A model generated the notes under the pieces. That model searched no databases and had not been told where the DNA came from. It saw nothing but the letters and a program-made list of their open reading frames with translations. 64,000 bases of DNA. Origin: Arenibacter sp040216555. GTDB taxonomy: Bacteria; Bacteroidota; Bacteroidia; Flavobacteriales; Flavobacteriaceae. Numbering within the stretch: the first letter of the stretch is position 1; each line of letters starts with the position of its first letter. Below, piece by piece: positions 45,590-52,995 of the stretch. A program made the position numbers and the translations under genes. Location of the stretch: contig JAVJOW010000038.1 in assembly GCA_040216555.1 (NCBI GenBank), positions 372,001 through 436,000 of the forward strand, given 5' to 3'.

Positions 45590-46189
45590 ATGCGCAACAT
45601 AACAAAAGAATCTCTTTCATACACATTTGTCAATATAATTGGCAGCTTATTACCTCTGTTGGCTCTAATAGCCTTGATTTTTTTTAATGGCTTTGAATTA
45701 CCAGGATTAAAGGATATAATTGGAAATGGGGAATTGACTATTGTTTGTGTGTCTGTTGCAATAAGTACTGTCTATACATTATATACTTTCAAAAAAGAGG
45801 TCGGATCTTCAAATCAAGTAGATATTGTATACTGGATCACTATTTTTTTTGTAGTAATAGGTATATTAATCTATGCATCGGAACTTCAGAAAGTATATTT
45901 GGTTAATGAGAAAGAAAAAATTGAAATTAGTATTATCACAAATAAAGATGCAAGTCGTGCTGCTAATACAAGTGTTCAGAATGGGAGAAAAGAAATTGAC
46001 GGCATAATAAACGAAAATAATGTAGAAACAATTTCAAAAAGTAAAAGTAGAATTTTGACATTTTCATTAATCTTTCTTTTTTGGGTAATATTTGCAATGT
46101 ACATCTCCAAGCTTTTTGAAAATAGGTCCATTTCGTTAACTTCTTCTAGGAGAGATGATTTAAGTAATTTAGAAAATAAAGTGTCATGA
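45590..46189 (+). CDS. Four-helix membrane protein of the DGQHR operon
   Basis: 199 aa. Hydrophobic segments at about 15-32, 48-66, 80-98 and 155-173, with a cytosolic or periplasmic charged loop of about 50 residues between TM3 and TM4 (EKEKIEISIITNKDAS). The C-terminus is Ser/Arg-rich. No known domain. It begins 10 bp after the fusion gene and its stop overlaps the next start (ATGA). A membrane component is common in abortive-infection systems, where it could be the effector; this is inference only. Confidence 0.7.
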   Translation: MRNITKESLSYTFVNIIGSLLPLLALIALIFFNGFELPGLKDIIGNGELTIVCVSVAISTVYTLYTFKKEVGSSNQVDIVYWITIFFVVIGILIYASELQKVYLVNEKEKIEISIITNKDASRAANTSVQNGRKEIDGIINENNVETISKSKSRILTFSLIFLFWVIFAMYISKLFENRSISLTSSRRDDLSNLENKVS

Positions 46190-47433
46190 AAGTGGATCAG
46201 AACTATATCCCGTTATCATTTGTAAAAATTAGTCAACCAATCGGGTCTTTTTATATTTGTTCAATGACGTGGAATGAACTTTCAGACATATCTTTTGCTG
46301 ATATTCGTGAAATTAATGAAGCTAGTGAAAAACCTAATGAAATAGATGACTATCTCGGTATTCAAAGAAAAGTTTCCAAAGCAAGAATAAAGGAAATATC
46401 TCAATATGTGTCTAATTTGGATGCTACTTTCCCTACCAGTATAATTCTGCACATTAGATCTCAATCTCTATATTTTGACGGAAAACTAATTGAAGAATAT
46501 GATGATGAATTTATAGAACAAAATTCTGATAAAATAGTTACTTACGATAATGTTATAGTAGATAATACAAAAAGAAAAATTCATATTAGAAGAGATAATA
46601 AAATAGCTAAAATATTAGATGGTCAACATAGAATCGAGGGTTTTAGGCAAGCAATAGACGAAGGAAGGGAAATTGAGGAATTTGATTTTAATGTCACCAT
46701 TTTTGTCGATCTTGATTTAGATGATCAAGCGCAAATATTTTCAGTTATTAATAAAGCTCAGACAAAAGTGAACAAATCTCTAGTGTATGATCTTTATGAA
46801 TATGCGAAAACACCAAGTCCTCAAAAAACTGCTCATGATATTATACGATTACTAAATAAGAAGGGCGAAAGCCCATTTTACAAAAAGGTAAAAATTTTAG
46901 GTACAGCTAGAGATAAAGAAAATGAGACCATTGCTCAAGCAACTTTGGCGGAATTAATTATAGATAGTATTTCAAAAGACCCTATGGCAGATAGGAACTC
47001 TTTGAAAAAAAAATCCCTTTTTGGCAAAGGAGGATTAGAACTAGAATCTGATCGTAAAGAATTGCAAAGAAGAATTTTTAGGAACTTGTTCATTAATAAG
47101 AAAGAAGAAGTTATTTATCAAATTATTAATAATTATTTTTCAGCTATTGCTGAAAAGTGGAATAGAGCATGGACAAATGATCCTCCAATTGATAAGAATA
47201 TTATTTCCAAATCCAATGGTATTATCGCTTTTTTCCGATTCTTAAGATTTGTGTACAATGATTTAGGTAAAAATTCTGAGTTAGTTAGTAAGGAAGTTTT
47301 TAAAGCTGTTTTAGATAAGATTGATTTTAAAGATACTCAATTCACAACCGATATCTATAAACCTGGTTCTAGTGGCCAGAGTCAATTGTATAGAGATTTA
47401 GTTGAACGATATAGAAATGTTAAAAATGATTAA
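46186..47433 (+). CDS. Second DGQHR-domain protein (DndB-like)
   Basis: 415 aa. The DGQHR motif is at 145-149 (AKILDGQHRIEGFRQAID) and is followed by DLDDQAQIFSVINKAQTKVN, equivalent to the Q/N-rich helix of the first protein. The C-terminal helical region (about 200-415) lacks the HEPN motif and the nuclease motif. The family includes DndB, a regulator in phosphorothioation systems, and DpdB-like proteins of 7-deazaguanine DNA modification; no dnd or dpd genes accompany it. It overlaps the previous gene by 4 bp. It is AT-rich like its operon mates, unlike the flanking genes. Confidence 0.85.
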   Translation: MKVDQNYIPLSFVKISQPIGSFYICSMTWNELSDISFADIREINEASEKPNEIDDYLGIQRKVSKARIKEISQYVSNLDATFPTSIILHIRSQSLYFDGKLIEEYDDEFIEQNSDKIVTYDNVIVDNTKRKIHIRRDNKIAKILDGQHRIEGFRQAIDEGREIEEFDFNVTIFVDLDLDDQAQIFSVINKAQTKVNKSLVYDLYEYAKTPSPQKTAHDIIRLLNKKGESPFYKKVKILGTARDKENETIAQATLAELIIDSISKDPMADRNSLKKKSLFGKGGLELESDRKELQRRIFRNLFINKKEEVIYQIINNYFSAIAEKWNRAWTNDPPIDKNIISKSNGIIAFFRFLRFVYNDLGKNSELVSKEVFKAVLDKIDFKDTQFTTDIYKPGSSGQSQLYRDLVERYRNVKND

Positions 47434-47440
47434 TAGATAT

Positions 47441-47530
47441 ATAGCTACCTAGATTTAGCATTTGTGGAATTTCGCCAGCACGCCATCTTTCTTGATTTTA
47501 TGTTCAGTCACTGGCTAAACCTAAAATACA
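47441..47530 (+). repeat. 90-bp direct repeat, copy 2
   Basis: Partner of 40441-40530. It starts seven bases after the last DGQHR gene and ends three bases before the left dif-like site, so it marks the junction of operon and prophage. Confidence 0.8.
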
Positions 47531-47532
47531 AA

Positions 47533-47560
47533 ATGCACTATAATTTATAGTATGTAATAT
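47533..47560 (+). other. Left dif-like XerC/XerD site (attL) of prophage
   Basis: XerC arm ATGCACTATAA, centre TTTATA, XerD arm GTATGTAATAT. It has the same orientation and identical centre as the right site. The right arm is degenerate, as expected for a phage-contributed half-site. Confidence 0.75.
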
Positions 47561-47575
47561 AATACAACGTTTTGC

Positions 47576-47679
47576 TCCTACAAATATAAGGCTTTTTTAC
47601 CTTACAAAAAAGACTAACAACACAGTATTCAAGCCGAGTAAAAAATAATTAATTTCCTACAAATTTAACACTTTTTTAC
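47576..47679. repeat. Two 25-bp direct repeats near the left prophage end
   Basis: TCCTACAAATATAAGGC (47576) and TCCTACAAATTTAACAC (47655), each continuing TTTTTTAC, match at 22 of 25 positions with 79-bp spacing. They lie in the non-coding tail between attL and the last phage gene, a reasonable place for an origin, packaging or termination signal. Confidence 0.6.
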
Positions 47680-47703
47680 TATAAAATTATAAGTAATTCA
47701 GTT

Positions 47704-48015
47704 TTAAAACCTTACCACGTAACCCCGAAAATAGGCATTATTTCCTGTAATAGTAAGACCGTTAAAAACTTCTATTATCTGATTGTTTGCAGTTACCTCT
47801 ATAACGCTTTGAGAATCCGCCAAAACAATATCTACGCTTGTATCTTTGCCCACAGTCAACAAACCGTAATAATATGCCCTTGAATCACTTTGCAAGGCTT
47901 TTAATTGTTCAACGGTCAAATCAATATCCGTTTTTGATTGTACAGGGAAACCCAAACGCCTAGAAAGAGCGCAACAAACATTTCCTAAATTTTCAATATT
48001 ATTTTGTTTACACAT
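47704..48015 (-). CDS. Phage protein, possible surface/spike component
   Basis: 103 aa, the last gene of the prophage. No signal peptide or membrane segment. The C-terminal two-thirds is beta-rich (TVGKDTSVDIVLADSQSVI, IIEVFNGLTITGNNAYFRGYVV). Its ending GYVVRF parallels GYVVASS of the neighbouring 140-aa protein, so the two may be related head or receptor-binding proteins. The N-terminal CKQNN..CCALSR contains three Cys. No homologue recognised. Confidence 0.6.
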   Translation of the reverse strand: MCKQNNIENLGNVCCALSRRLGFPVQSKTDIDLTVEQLKALQSDSRAYYYGLLTVGKDTSVDIVLADSQSVIEVTANNQIIEVFNGLTITGNNAYFRGYVVRF

Positions 48016-48035
48016 AATTTACTTATTTGATTTTA

Positions 48036-48458
48036 TTAAGAAGAAGCAACGACATAACCTTGAAAATGACCTACCACCGTACCGTTCAAATAAGTCGTAT
48101 GACAATTATAACGCATATTCAATGTCACAAAACCATTATAGATACTTCCAAAACATTCATAATCCGTTTTGCTATTCGGACCGACATGACCATAGACGGG
48201 AGAATTTCCAACGGTAGATTCAAAAGGAAATTTTAGACTAATTGTCCCCGAATCCCCAGCCGTTTGACCGTCAGACCACCACAACGTAAAAGAACACCTA
48301 ACTAGAATTAAATCCCCTGTTTTCCACGTTTCTAATAATACAGTTTGTGAACTTGGCAAAACCGCACTAACTTCTGTATCAAATTGGCTTGCACTTTGAT
48401 ATGTACTACCAACTTCTATAACCGCACCAGCCGAACCCCCACTTTTATATACTTGCAT
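48036..48458 (-). CDS. Phage beta-rich protein, candidate spike/receptor-binding protein
   Basis: 140 aa. Almost wholly beta in composition (Gly, Ser, Thr, aromatic), for example GDLILVRCSFTLWWSDGQTAGD and NMRYNCHTTYLNGTVVGHF. The first residues are flexible. It has no membrane segment and lies after the lysis genes, where small tailless phages may place spike genes. It ends with GYVVASS, as does its downstream neighbour in modified form, suggesting an old duplication. Confidence 0.6.
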   Translation of the reverse strand: MQVYKSGGSAGAVIEVGSTYQSASQFDTEVSAVLPSSQTVLLETWKTGDLILVRCSFTLWWSDGQTAGDSGTISLKFPFESTVGNSPVYGHVGPNSKTDYECFGSIYNGFVTLNMRYNCHTTYLNGTVVGHFQGYVVASS

Positions 48459-48468
48459 AATCTATTTT

Positions 48469-48867
48469 TTAACTGATTTTCTTTACTTTTTCATAAGTTC
48501 TATACCCCGACATTCCCAACATTGCAAAAAGGATTGATATTAATTGGCTCAATTCAATTTGCGGGAGTGGTTCAACCATAACCCCGACAACATCCAAGAC
48601 ATAAAATATAAAATCCCTTAAAATAAACTGATAAGCCAATGCAGACGCACAGACCCAACCCACAAACGGACGCCAGCCCGAAACAAAAAGACTTTTATTT
48701 TGCGCTTCAACCTTATTAAGCTCGATTTGATGAATATTGGCGTTTTGCATTTCCTTGATAAGTGCTATTTGAAACTCCTGTAATTTCGCTTCTTTGCCCT
48801 TAAATAAGTCCATGAACTTTTCCGAAGATACCAACGCGCCAAAAATCCCTAAAATACTATTTATCAT
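48469..48867 (-). CDS. Phage holin (GTA-type 3TM holin family)
   Basis: 132 aa from ATG 48867 (MINSILGIFGALVSSEKF), which overlaps the end of the upstream 46-aa gene; the longer frame was not used. Features of the holin_3TM family (PF11351) are a cytosolic coiled coil (EAKLQEFQIALIKEMQNANIH), then SGWRPFVGWVCASALAYQFI and a last segment LISILFAMLGMSGYRTYEKV. It should form lesions in the inner membrane that let the M23 endopeptidase reach the wall. Confidence 0.85.
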   Translation of the reverse strand: MINSILGIFGALVSSEKFMDLFKGKEAKLQEFQIALIKEMQNANIHQIELNKVEAQNKSLFVSGWRPFVGWVCASALAYQFILRDFIFYVLDVVGVMVEPLPQIELSQLISILFAMLGMSGYRTYEKVKKIS

Positions 48868-48997
48868 CCCTAAAAATTTTAACCACATTGAGCACCACCG
48901 CAGATAACAAAACGGCAATAGTCAAACCCTTTTCAACGTCCATAATGGACAACCACACACCAACCGCAGAAATTGCGTTATAAAATTCCAACTTCAT
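48857..48997 (-). CDS. Small phage membrane protein (46 aa)
   Basis: 46 aa, MKLEFYNAISAVGVWLSIMD then VEKGLTIAVLLSAVVLNVVK. One or two hydrophobic helices. Its ATG overlaps the stop of the preceding gene (TAATG) and its end overlaps the holin start, showing translational coupling. It could be an antiholin or virion membrane protein. Confidence 0.65.
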   Translation of the reverse strand: MKLEFYNAISAVGVWLSIMDVEKGLTIAVLLSAVVLNVVKIFRDDK

Positions 48998-49401
48998 TAC
49001 TCAATAGGCAACAACACCTCAGTATTATAACGCAATTTGAATTGTTCCTTAAAGTTCAATTTGTGGGGTGATGCAGGGAAATACATTTTAAACCACCTAG
49101 AATAACGCCTTACACCGTAAACCCTGTTAATTGCGTGCTTTTGTTGAAGGCTTAATAAATTCCATTCACTTAAAACAAAGTTTTGCGTAAAAAATGGAAC
49201 ATTCATATATATAAACCATTTACGGGCATTATTTACATCTTCAACCGTATCTAATGGAGCGACTTTTTTAAACCTTGCGATTAACTCCCAAGCCATTCCG
49301 ACGAGATACGCCAAAAGGAATAAGATACTAGGTATAAAAAGCAACCATTTAATTAATGGGGATATATGGATTTTGGTTTCTGATTTGTTGTTTTTGTTCA
49401 T
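48997..49401 (-). CDS. Phage membrane protein (134 aa)
   Basis: 134 aa with one strong hydrophobic stretch (about 16-43, IKWLLFIPSILFLLAYLVGM) and a basic, aromatic C-terminal domain (RRYSRWFKMYF). Unknown function. It overlaps the upstream gene by 53 bp and couples to the downstream small gene through TAATG. Likely a membrane-associated virion or assembly protein. Confidence 0.65.
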   Translation of the reverse strand: MNKNNKSETKIHISPLIKWLLFIPSILFLLAYLVGMAWELIARFKKVAPLDTVEDVNNARKWFIYMNVPFFTQNFVLSEWNLLSLQQKHAINRVYGVRRYSRWFKMYFPASPHKLNFKEQFKLRYNTEVLLPIE

Positions 49402-49795
49402 CGTTTAAAGTTTGATTTAATACTTCTGTTAAATTAGAATCCCGACCCGTTAACGTATCGAAATTATCAAATGTGTTTGAATATGGTTGTACGCCAAATT
49501 CGGCTTTTACTTTGTGGTAATCGGCAAGACTTAAACCTACAATTAAGGTCATTATATTATCTTCATCGGTGAAAACCTTGTTAACCTCATTATAAATTGC
49601 GCTCGCAATGGCTTGCGCTTCATCCTTTGATAACTTGGAGGACGCGCCCCGAAGAGAACTAACCACATAATTAAAAGCCTTTACCAAAGAGTTCCAAAGA
49701 ATCCAAACAATAGCCAACGCCATTAAGAGCACGACACCGACCGCCACGGGGTTTTTTTCAACCTGTTTTTTGGTATTACTCACTAACAACCGCAT
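49349..49795 (-). CDS. Phage membrane protein (148 aa)
   Basis: 148 aa. One hydrophobic helix at about 17-38 (VAVGVVLLMALAIVWILW), followed by a soluble helical domain (SKDEAQAIASAIYNEVNKVF) and a Gln/Asn-rich tail. No homologue recognised. It overlaps the 82-aa gene by 13 bp. Its layout (single anchor plus soluble domain) fits a virion membrane protein. Confidence 0.65.
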   Translation of the reverse strand: MRLLVSNTKKQVEKNPVAVGVVLLMALAIVWILWNSLVKAFNYVVSSLRGASSKLSKDEAQAIASAIYNEVNKVFTDEDNIMTLIVGLSLADYHKVKAEFGVQPYSNTFDNFDTLTGRDSNLTEVLNQTLNDEQKQQIRNQNPYIPIN

Positions 49796-50031
49796 TTGTC
49801 CGAACCTTTATTGATTAATGCATCCTTTATTTGTTGCAGTTCGTCCACTATTCCCGAGTTATCGACCTGAAAAATAGGGGTATTTAGATCATTGTTTGAT
49901 TCTCCGGATATACTTGAATTTTTGCACGGGCATTTCTTTTTACAGATAAGCCAAAACGCAACAGCCACAGCGACCAACAGCCCCAACAACCCAAAAATTA
50001 AGCCTTTTCCTTTTCTTTTATTTTCCGCCAT
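49783..50031 (-). CDS. Phage membrane protein (82 aa)
   Basis: 82 aa. Basic start (MAENKRKGKG), one hydrophobic helix (about 11-28) and CKKKCPC immediately after it, so the Cys cluster lies at the membrane edge. The C-terminus ends KCGC. It starts within the stop of the lysin gene (TAATG). Possibly a structural or lysis-control protein. Confidence 0.65.
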   Translation of the reverse strand: MAENKRKGKGLIFGLLGLLVAVAVAFWLICKKKCPCKNSSISGESNNDLNTPIFQVDNSGIVDELQQIKDALINKGSDKCGC

Positions 50032-50492
50032 TATATTAAAAATGTAGGGTTAACTAATTCGTTTTTGATATACAGTTCAAAATGCACGTGATTTGTCATA
50101 CTTGACCCGTATTTACTTGAAATATCATCCGCCTTGCAAAGTATTTCACCCTCTTTAAATTCCCGTCCGATTGTAGGCAGTTCCTTAACATACATTACTT
50201 TAAATCTGTAATCCGAGTAAGCCCCAAGACCGACACATTCCACCAATCTATAGGTTAAATCATCCGCGTACGGATAACCGTGTCTTGTAACCTTACAGGG
50301 AAAAGGAGCAAGGACAGCACCACCCACAGCAAAAGCAAAATCTAAACCCTTATGTGTTCGAGTTCCACGACTTGCACCAAAATGACCACAGCCGAACCCG
50401 TCACAATCACGGATTTTACCGTCTTGATTTATTGCACTAAATTTTAATAATTTCGACATAAAGAGAATGAATATTACAAGTAGGTAATACAT
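50031..50492 (-). CDS. Phage M23 peptidoglycan endopeptidase
   Basis: 153 aa. A short N-terminal hydrophobic segment (MYYLLVIFILFM) can act as signal anchor. The M23/LytM zinc site is complete: His47 and Asp51 in THKGLDFAF, then His135 and His137 in NHVHFELYIKN. Such enzymes cut the peptide cross-links of the wall and serve either as endolysin or as a virion lysin for entry. The start was chosen because ATG 50492 overlaps the stop of the upstream 35-aa gene (TAATG). Confidence 0.88.
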   Translation of the reverse strand: MYYLLVIFILFMSKLLKFSAINQDGKIRDCDGFGCGHFGASRGTRTHKGLDFAFAVGGAVLAPFPCKVTRHGYPYADDLTYRLVECVGLGAYSDYRFKVMYVKELPTIGREFKEGEILCKADDISSKYGSSMTNHVHFELYIKNELVNPTFLI

Positions 50493-50599
50493 TATTTTTG
50501 TTTAGGTTCGAGGATATCGGGAAAAATAAACCATATTACAAACGGTATAACCATAACCGCCATAAGAACCCAAAATCCTATACTTTTATTTTTCCACAT
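50492..50599 (-). CDS. Phage mini-membrane protein (35 aa)
   Basis: 35 aa, MWKNKSIGFWVLMAVMVIPF then VIWFIFPDILEPKQK: one transmembrane helix with a basic end. It is coupled at both ends (start inside the previous frame, stop TAATG). Only the coupling and helix argue for it being real. Confidence 0.6.
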   Translation of the reverse strand: MWKNKSIGFWVLMAVMVIPFVIWFIFPDILEPKQK

Positions 50600-50780
50600 C
50601 CTTTTCCGTTTTTAAGGTTTCCACGACATCCGCCACCTTTACGGGCGCATCGTTCCAAATCAATTTTAGTTCATCATCCAAGACTTGAAAAGCCTTTGCA
50701 AGAGCTTGAAAAGAACGGGCATATTTTTCAATATTACGCCCGTAACTTAACAACTTTTGAATCGTTCCTAAAATCTTCAT
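50586..50780 (-). CDS. Phage helical protein (64 aa)
   Basis: 64 aa, no membrane segment, amphipathic helices (RNIEKYARSFQALAKAFQVL). It abuts the 158-aa gene and overlaps the mini-membrane gene by 14 bp. Function unknown; a scaffold or regulator is possible. Confidence 0.6.
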   Translation of the reverse strand: MKILGTIQKLLSYGRNIEKYARSFQALAKAFQVLDDELKLIWNDAPVKVADVVETLKTEKDVEK

Positions 50781-51256
50781 TACCTTGAAAATTTACCGAA
50801 GTAACCCGTTACTTTATGCCCTCCGCTAGTAATGCCCGAACCGTTAGGACTAATAACCATTCCTATTTCAGACAAAACAATAACTTTGGTTGCCTTATTC
50901 ATCGAACAGGGTACTAATTTTGTTACCCCAGTATTACGATAGTTTACTTCTGCAATTAGGGTTATATATGTTGCCCCGCTTGTTTCCGCGGTGTATTCCT
51001 TTGAACCCTTATAAGGTGCTACTTTTGCAGTAATCAAACCTTTTCCACGGCTTTTATTCCATGCGTTAATAATGGTGTACCCCTTGTAAGTACCATCTTT
51101 AATAAGGGAATATTTCGCCCCGCTCTTTTTGGCTTGAGCTTGACCCCTGTACCCGTTTTGTTGTTGTGGGTACTGGTTATATTGCCCGTTCGGGTTATAC
51201 GGTTGTTGGTTTGCAAATCCCGCCCTAAATCCGTTATTCTTTTTTTGATAAGCCAT
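50780..51256 (-). CDS. Phage protein with Gln/Asn/Gly-rich N-terminus
   Basis: 158 aa. Residues 1-45 are disordered and rich in Gln, Asn, Gly and Tyr (NQQPYNPNGQYNQYPQQQ). The remainder is a compact beta domain (GTYKGYTIINAWNKSRGKGL, TYITLIAEVNYRN, SEIGMVISPNGSGI). The beta fold plus low-complexity tail resembles single-stranded-DNA-binding proteins, but here the tail is N-terminal and the evidence is compositional only. It could equally be a minor capsid protein. Confidence 0.6.
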   Translation of the reverse strand: MAYQKKNNGFRAGFANQQPYNPNGQYNQYPQQQNGYRGQAQAKKSGAKYSLIKDGTYKGYTIINAWNKSRGKGLITAKVAPYKGSKEYTAETSGATYITLIAEVNYRNTGVTKLVPCSMNKATKVIVLSEIGMVISPNGSGITSGGHKVTGYFGKFSR

Positions 51257-51259
51257 GAT

Positions 51260-51382
51260 TTATTTTTTTGTTTTGTTGATATAAAAATATGATACCCCCG
51301 CAACCAATAACGTTAACGTCAGGTGTCCAACTGTAATACCCCAAAAAAGAGGTTTCATAAATATTTCTTTTACTTTTTCCAT
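51260..51382 (-). CDS. Phage mini-membrane protein (40 aa)
   Basis: 40 aa, MEKVKEIFMKPLFWGITVGH then LTLTLLVAGVSYFYINKTKK. One helix with charged flanks. It fits exactly between the 238-aa gene (2 bp) and the 158-aa gene (3 bp), which supports expression. Confidence 0.6.
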   Translation of the reverse strand: MEKVKEIFMKPLFWGITVGHLTLTLLVAGVSYFYINKTKK

Positions 51383-51384
51383 GA

Positions 51385-52101
51385 TTAATTAAGTTTTATT
51401 CGTTTTGCTTTTTTACTTGTTTTTTTGCCGTTGTTGTTTCCGCTTTTGAAAAACGCCCAAATTGAACCGCCCAATAATAGTACCATTGCCCACATAGACC
51501 AACCACCACCAAAAAGACTTTGATTTGTTCCGTTGTTGCTATTTCCAATATTGTCGAAAATTCCGCCTAAGCCCGTTTTTGACACACTACCAATACTTTT
51601 AACGCTCCAAGCATTTTCCAGTTGACCCTTCCAAAACCATTCAACGCGGATATTACCTAATTTAACGTCATAACCCGCATTTTTAAACGCGCTCGCAACC
51701 TGCGCGTAAACCTCACTATGTACCCTATCCAATTCGGGAATCATCATATTTAATGTATCCCTAGTACATCCTTTAGTTTTGCCCGTCATTAAATAACTTT
51801 TCGCATCTTCATAACCATACGCAAAATCTTTAAAAGCCTTGTTAATAGGTTCTACACTATCAGCAGACAAATTGTAGATTTCCGTCTCGATTGCGGTTTG
51901 AAGTTGACCGCTCAAACGTTGCATTAAACTTTTTGCCTTTTTTGGTGTCCATGTTGACCCAGCGCATAAAAGTTTATCCCATAACGTTGGGTCAGACAAC
52001 GAACCAACGATTTTCATTATTTCATCGTAATTCGTATTATAATCCCCGCCCCCAGTTGAAGACCCGCCAGTATCAGAACCACCGCCCGTAACTTCTGCCA
52101 T
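51385..52101 (-). CDS. Phage structural-protein candidate with C-terminal anchor
   Basis: 238 aa. A Gly/Ser/Thr-rich opening (VTGGGSDTGGSSTGGGD) precedes a helical soluble domain (about 22-175). One hydrophobic helix near 203-220 (WSMWAMVLLLGGSIWAFF) and a very basic tail (KKTSKKAKRIKLN) follow. A tail-anchored protein with a polybasic end suits a virion protein linking genome, membrane and capsid. It lies directly downstream of the capsid candidate and past its hairpin. Confidence 0.65.
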   Translation of the reverse strand: MAEVTGGGSDTGGSSTGGGDYNTNYDEIMKIVGSLSDPTLWDKLLCAGSTWTPKKAKSLMQRLSGQLQTAIETEIYNLSADSVEPINKAFKDFAYGYEDAKSYLMTGKTKGCTRDTLNMMIPELDRVHSEVYAQVASAFKNAGYDVKLGNIRVEWFWKGQLENAWSVKSIGSVSKTGLGGIFDNIGNSNNGTNQSLFGGGWSMWAMVLLLGGSIWAFFKSGNNNGKKTSKKAKRIKLN

Positions 52102-52125
52102 ATTATTAAATTTAAGTTTATTAAA

Positions 52126-52145
52126 ACCCCCCTAGTTTGGGGGGT
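52126..52145 (-). terminator. Intra-operon hairpin after the capsid candidate
   Basis: Six C and six G (52127-52132, 52139-52144) form a GC stem followed on the minus strand by TTTT. Placed between the capsid and downstream genes it would reduce read-through, giving high capsid expression. Confidence 0.65.
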
Positions 52146-52165
52146 ATATGTTTTTTACGCCCGAT

Positions 52166-52888
52166 TTAATCAACGTTTACCGTGTAGTAAATCAAATCTT
52201 CATCTAACGAAGTGTCGTGATGGAATGTAAGAGCGTTCAATTGGGAAATTGGGAAAACGTCCACGGTCAAACCGTAGGTAATTGTTCCCGCCTTATCAAT
52301 AACAGCCCTAAACGATTTTGAATAGGCATTGATTTGTTCGGGGGAAATTTCCACTTTTCTAAATTTTGGTTCACGGGCAGACCCTCGCGAATCATCTACC
52401 AAATGCGTTAACCTAAGTGGTAATACATCATCAAAAACCAACAAATCAACCTCTTTGTAATTTTCGGTCTTTTCTGTTTGGGTACTCCTTACTTCTGCCT
52501 TTTTTACCACCACAGGCAAACCAAGCGCGGAAGAATCCAAATTATGGAATTCAACGTCAGACGTTGCGCCCAAATCAGTTAACGTAACCTTGTATTTGGT
52601 ATCATCATCAAACGGAAGAACACCCCCCGCACTAAATAAAATAAGTGCTTCACTATAAACATCTGCATTCTCTGAAATAACCGCGCTACGCTTAGCAATA
52701 GCCAAGGAAATATTAACCGCGGTTTCAATACTCATTTCAGGCAGACGGTTAACGTCGTTTGAATTGGATGTAACCAAATCAATTTTAATTTTTGCGCTCC
52801 TATCAATACCTTTGATAATCAAACCTTGACTTGGCACATCAACAATGAAAGACCCCGTTTCACTATTTTGAATTTTTTGTAACAACAT
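52166..52888 (-). CDS. Major capsid protein candidate
   Basis: 240 aa, soluble, almost all beta by composition, without signal or membrane segment. Blocks include GSFIVDVPSQGLIIKGI, ALILFSAGGVLPFDDDTKYKV, GTITYGLTVDVFPISQL and DLIYYTVNVD. The length lies between single and double jelly-roll capsids (PM2 major capsid is about 269 aa). It has its own upstream region and a following hairpin, both typical of the most expressed gene. The identification is by position, size and composition, not by detectable homology. Confidence 0.55.
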   Translation of the reverse strand: MLLQKIQNSETGSFIVDVPSQGLIIKGIDRSAKIKIDLVTSNSNDVNRLPEMSIETAVNISLAIAKRSAVISENADVYSEALILFSAGGVLPFDDDTKYKVTLTDLGATSDVEFHNLDSSALGLPVVVKKAEVRSTQTEKTENYKEVDLLVFDDVLPLRLTHLVDDSRGSAREPKFRKVEISPEQINAYSKSFRAVIDKAGTITYGLTVDVFPISQLNALTFHHDTSLDEDLIYYTVNVD

Positions 52889-52921
52889 AACTATTAAATA
52901 TTTTTTATCTGTTTAGAGATG

Positions 52922-52929
52922 CAAATATT
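52922..52929 (-). promoter_or_regulatory. Possible -7 element of the capsid promoter
   Basis: Minus-strand AATATTTG matches TAnnTTTG at seven of eight positions, 33 bp upstream of the capsid ATG. A TTGGG about 22 bp further upstream could be the -33 element. Confidence 0.4.
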
Positions 52930-52975
52930 TATAGCTTCAAAAGTGCCCATTCCCAATGTTACCCCTTGTTACCTA

Positions 52976-52995
52976 TTTTTACGCATTTTTACGCA
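52976..52995. repeat. Two perfect 10-bp tandem repeats upstream of the capsid gene
   Basis: TTTTTACGCA occurs twice without gap, straddling the 3' end of the HTH gene. They are suitable as an operator for that HTH protein or as Rep-binding iterons. Confidence 0.55.

Noticed and set aside
50498..50788. 96-codon plus-strand frame inside the prophage
   Set aside because: It is antisense to three coupled small genes and rich in His/Pro/Arg, as expected of a shadow frame.
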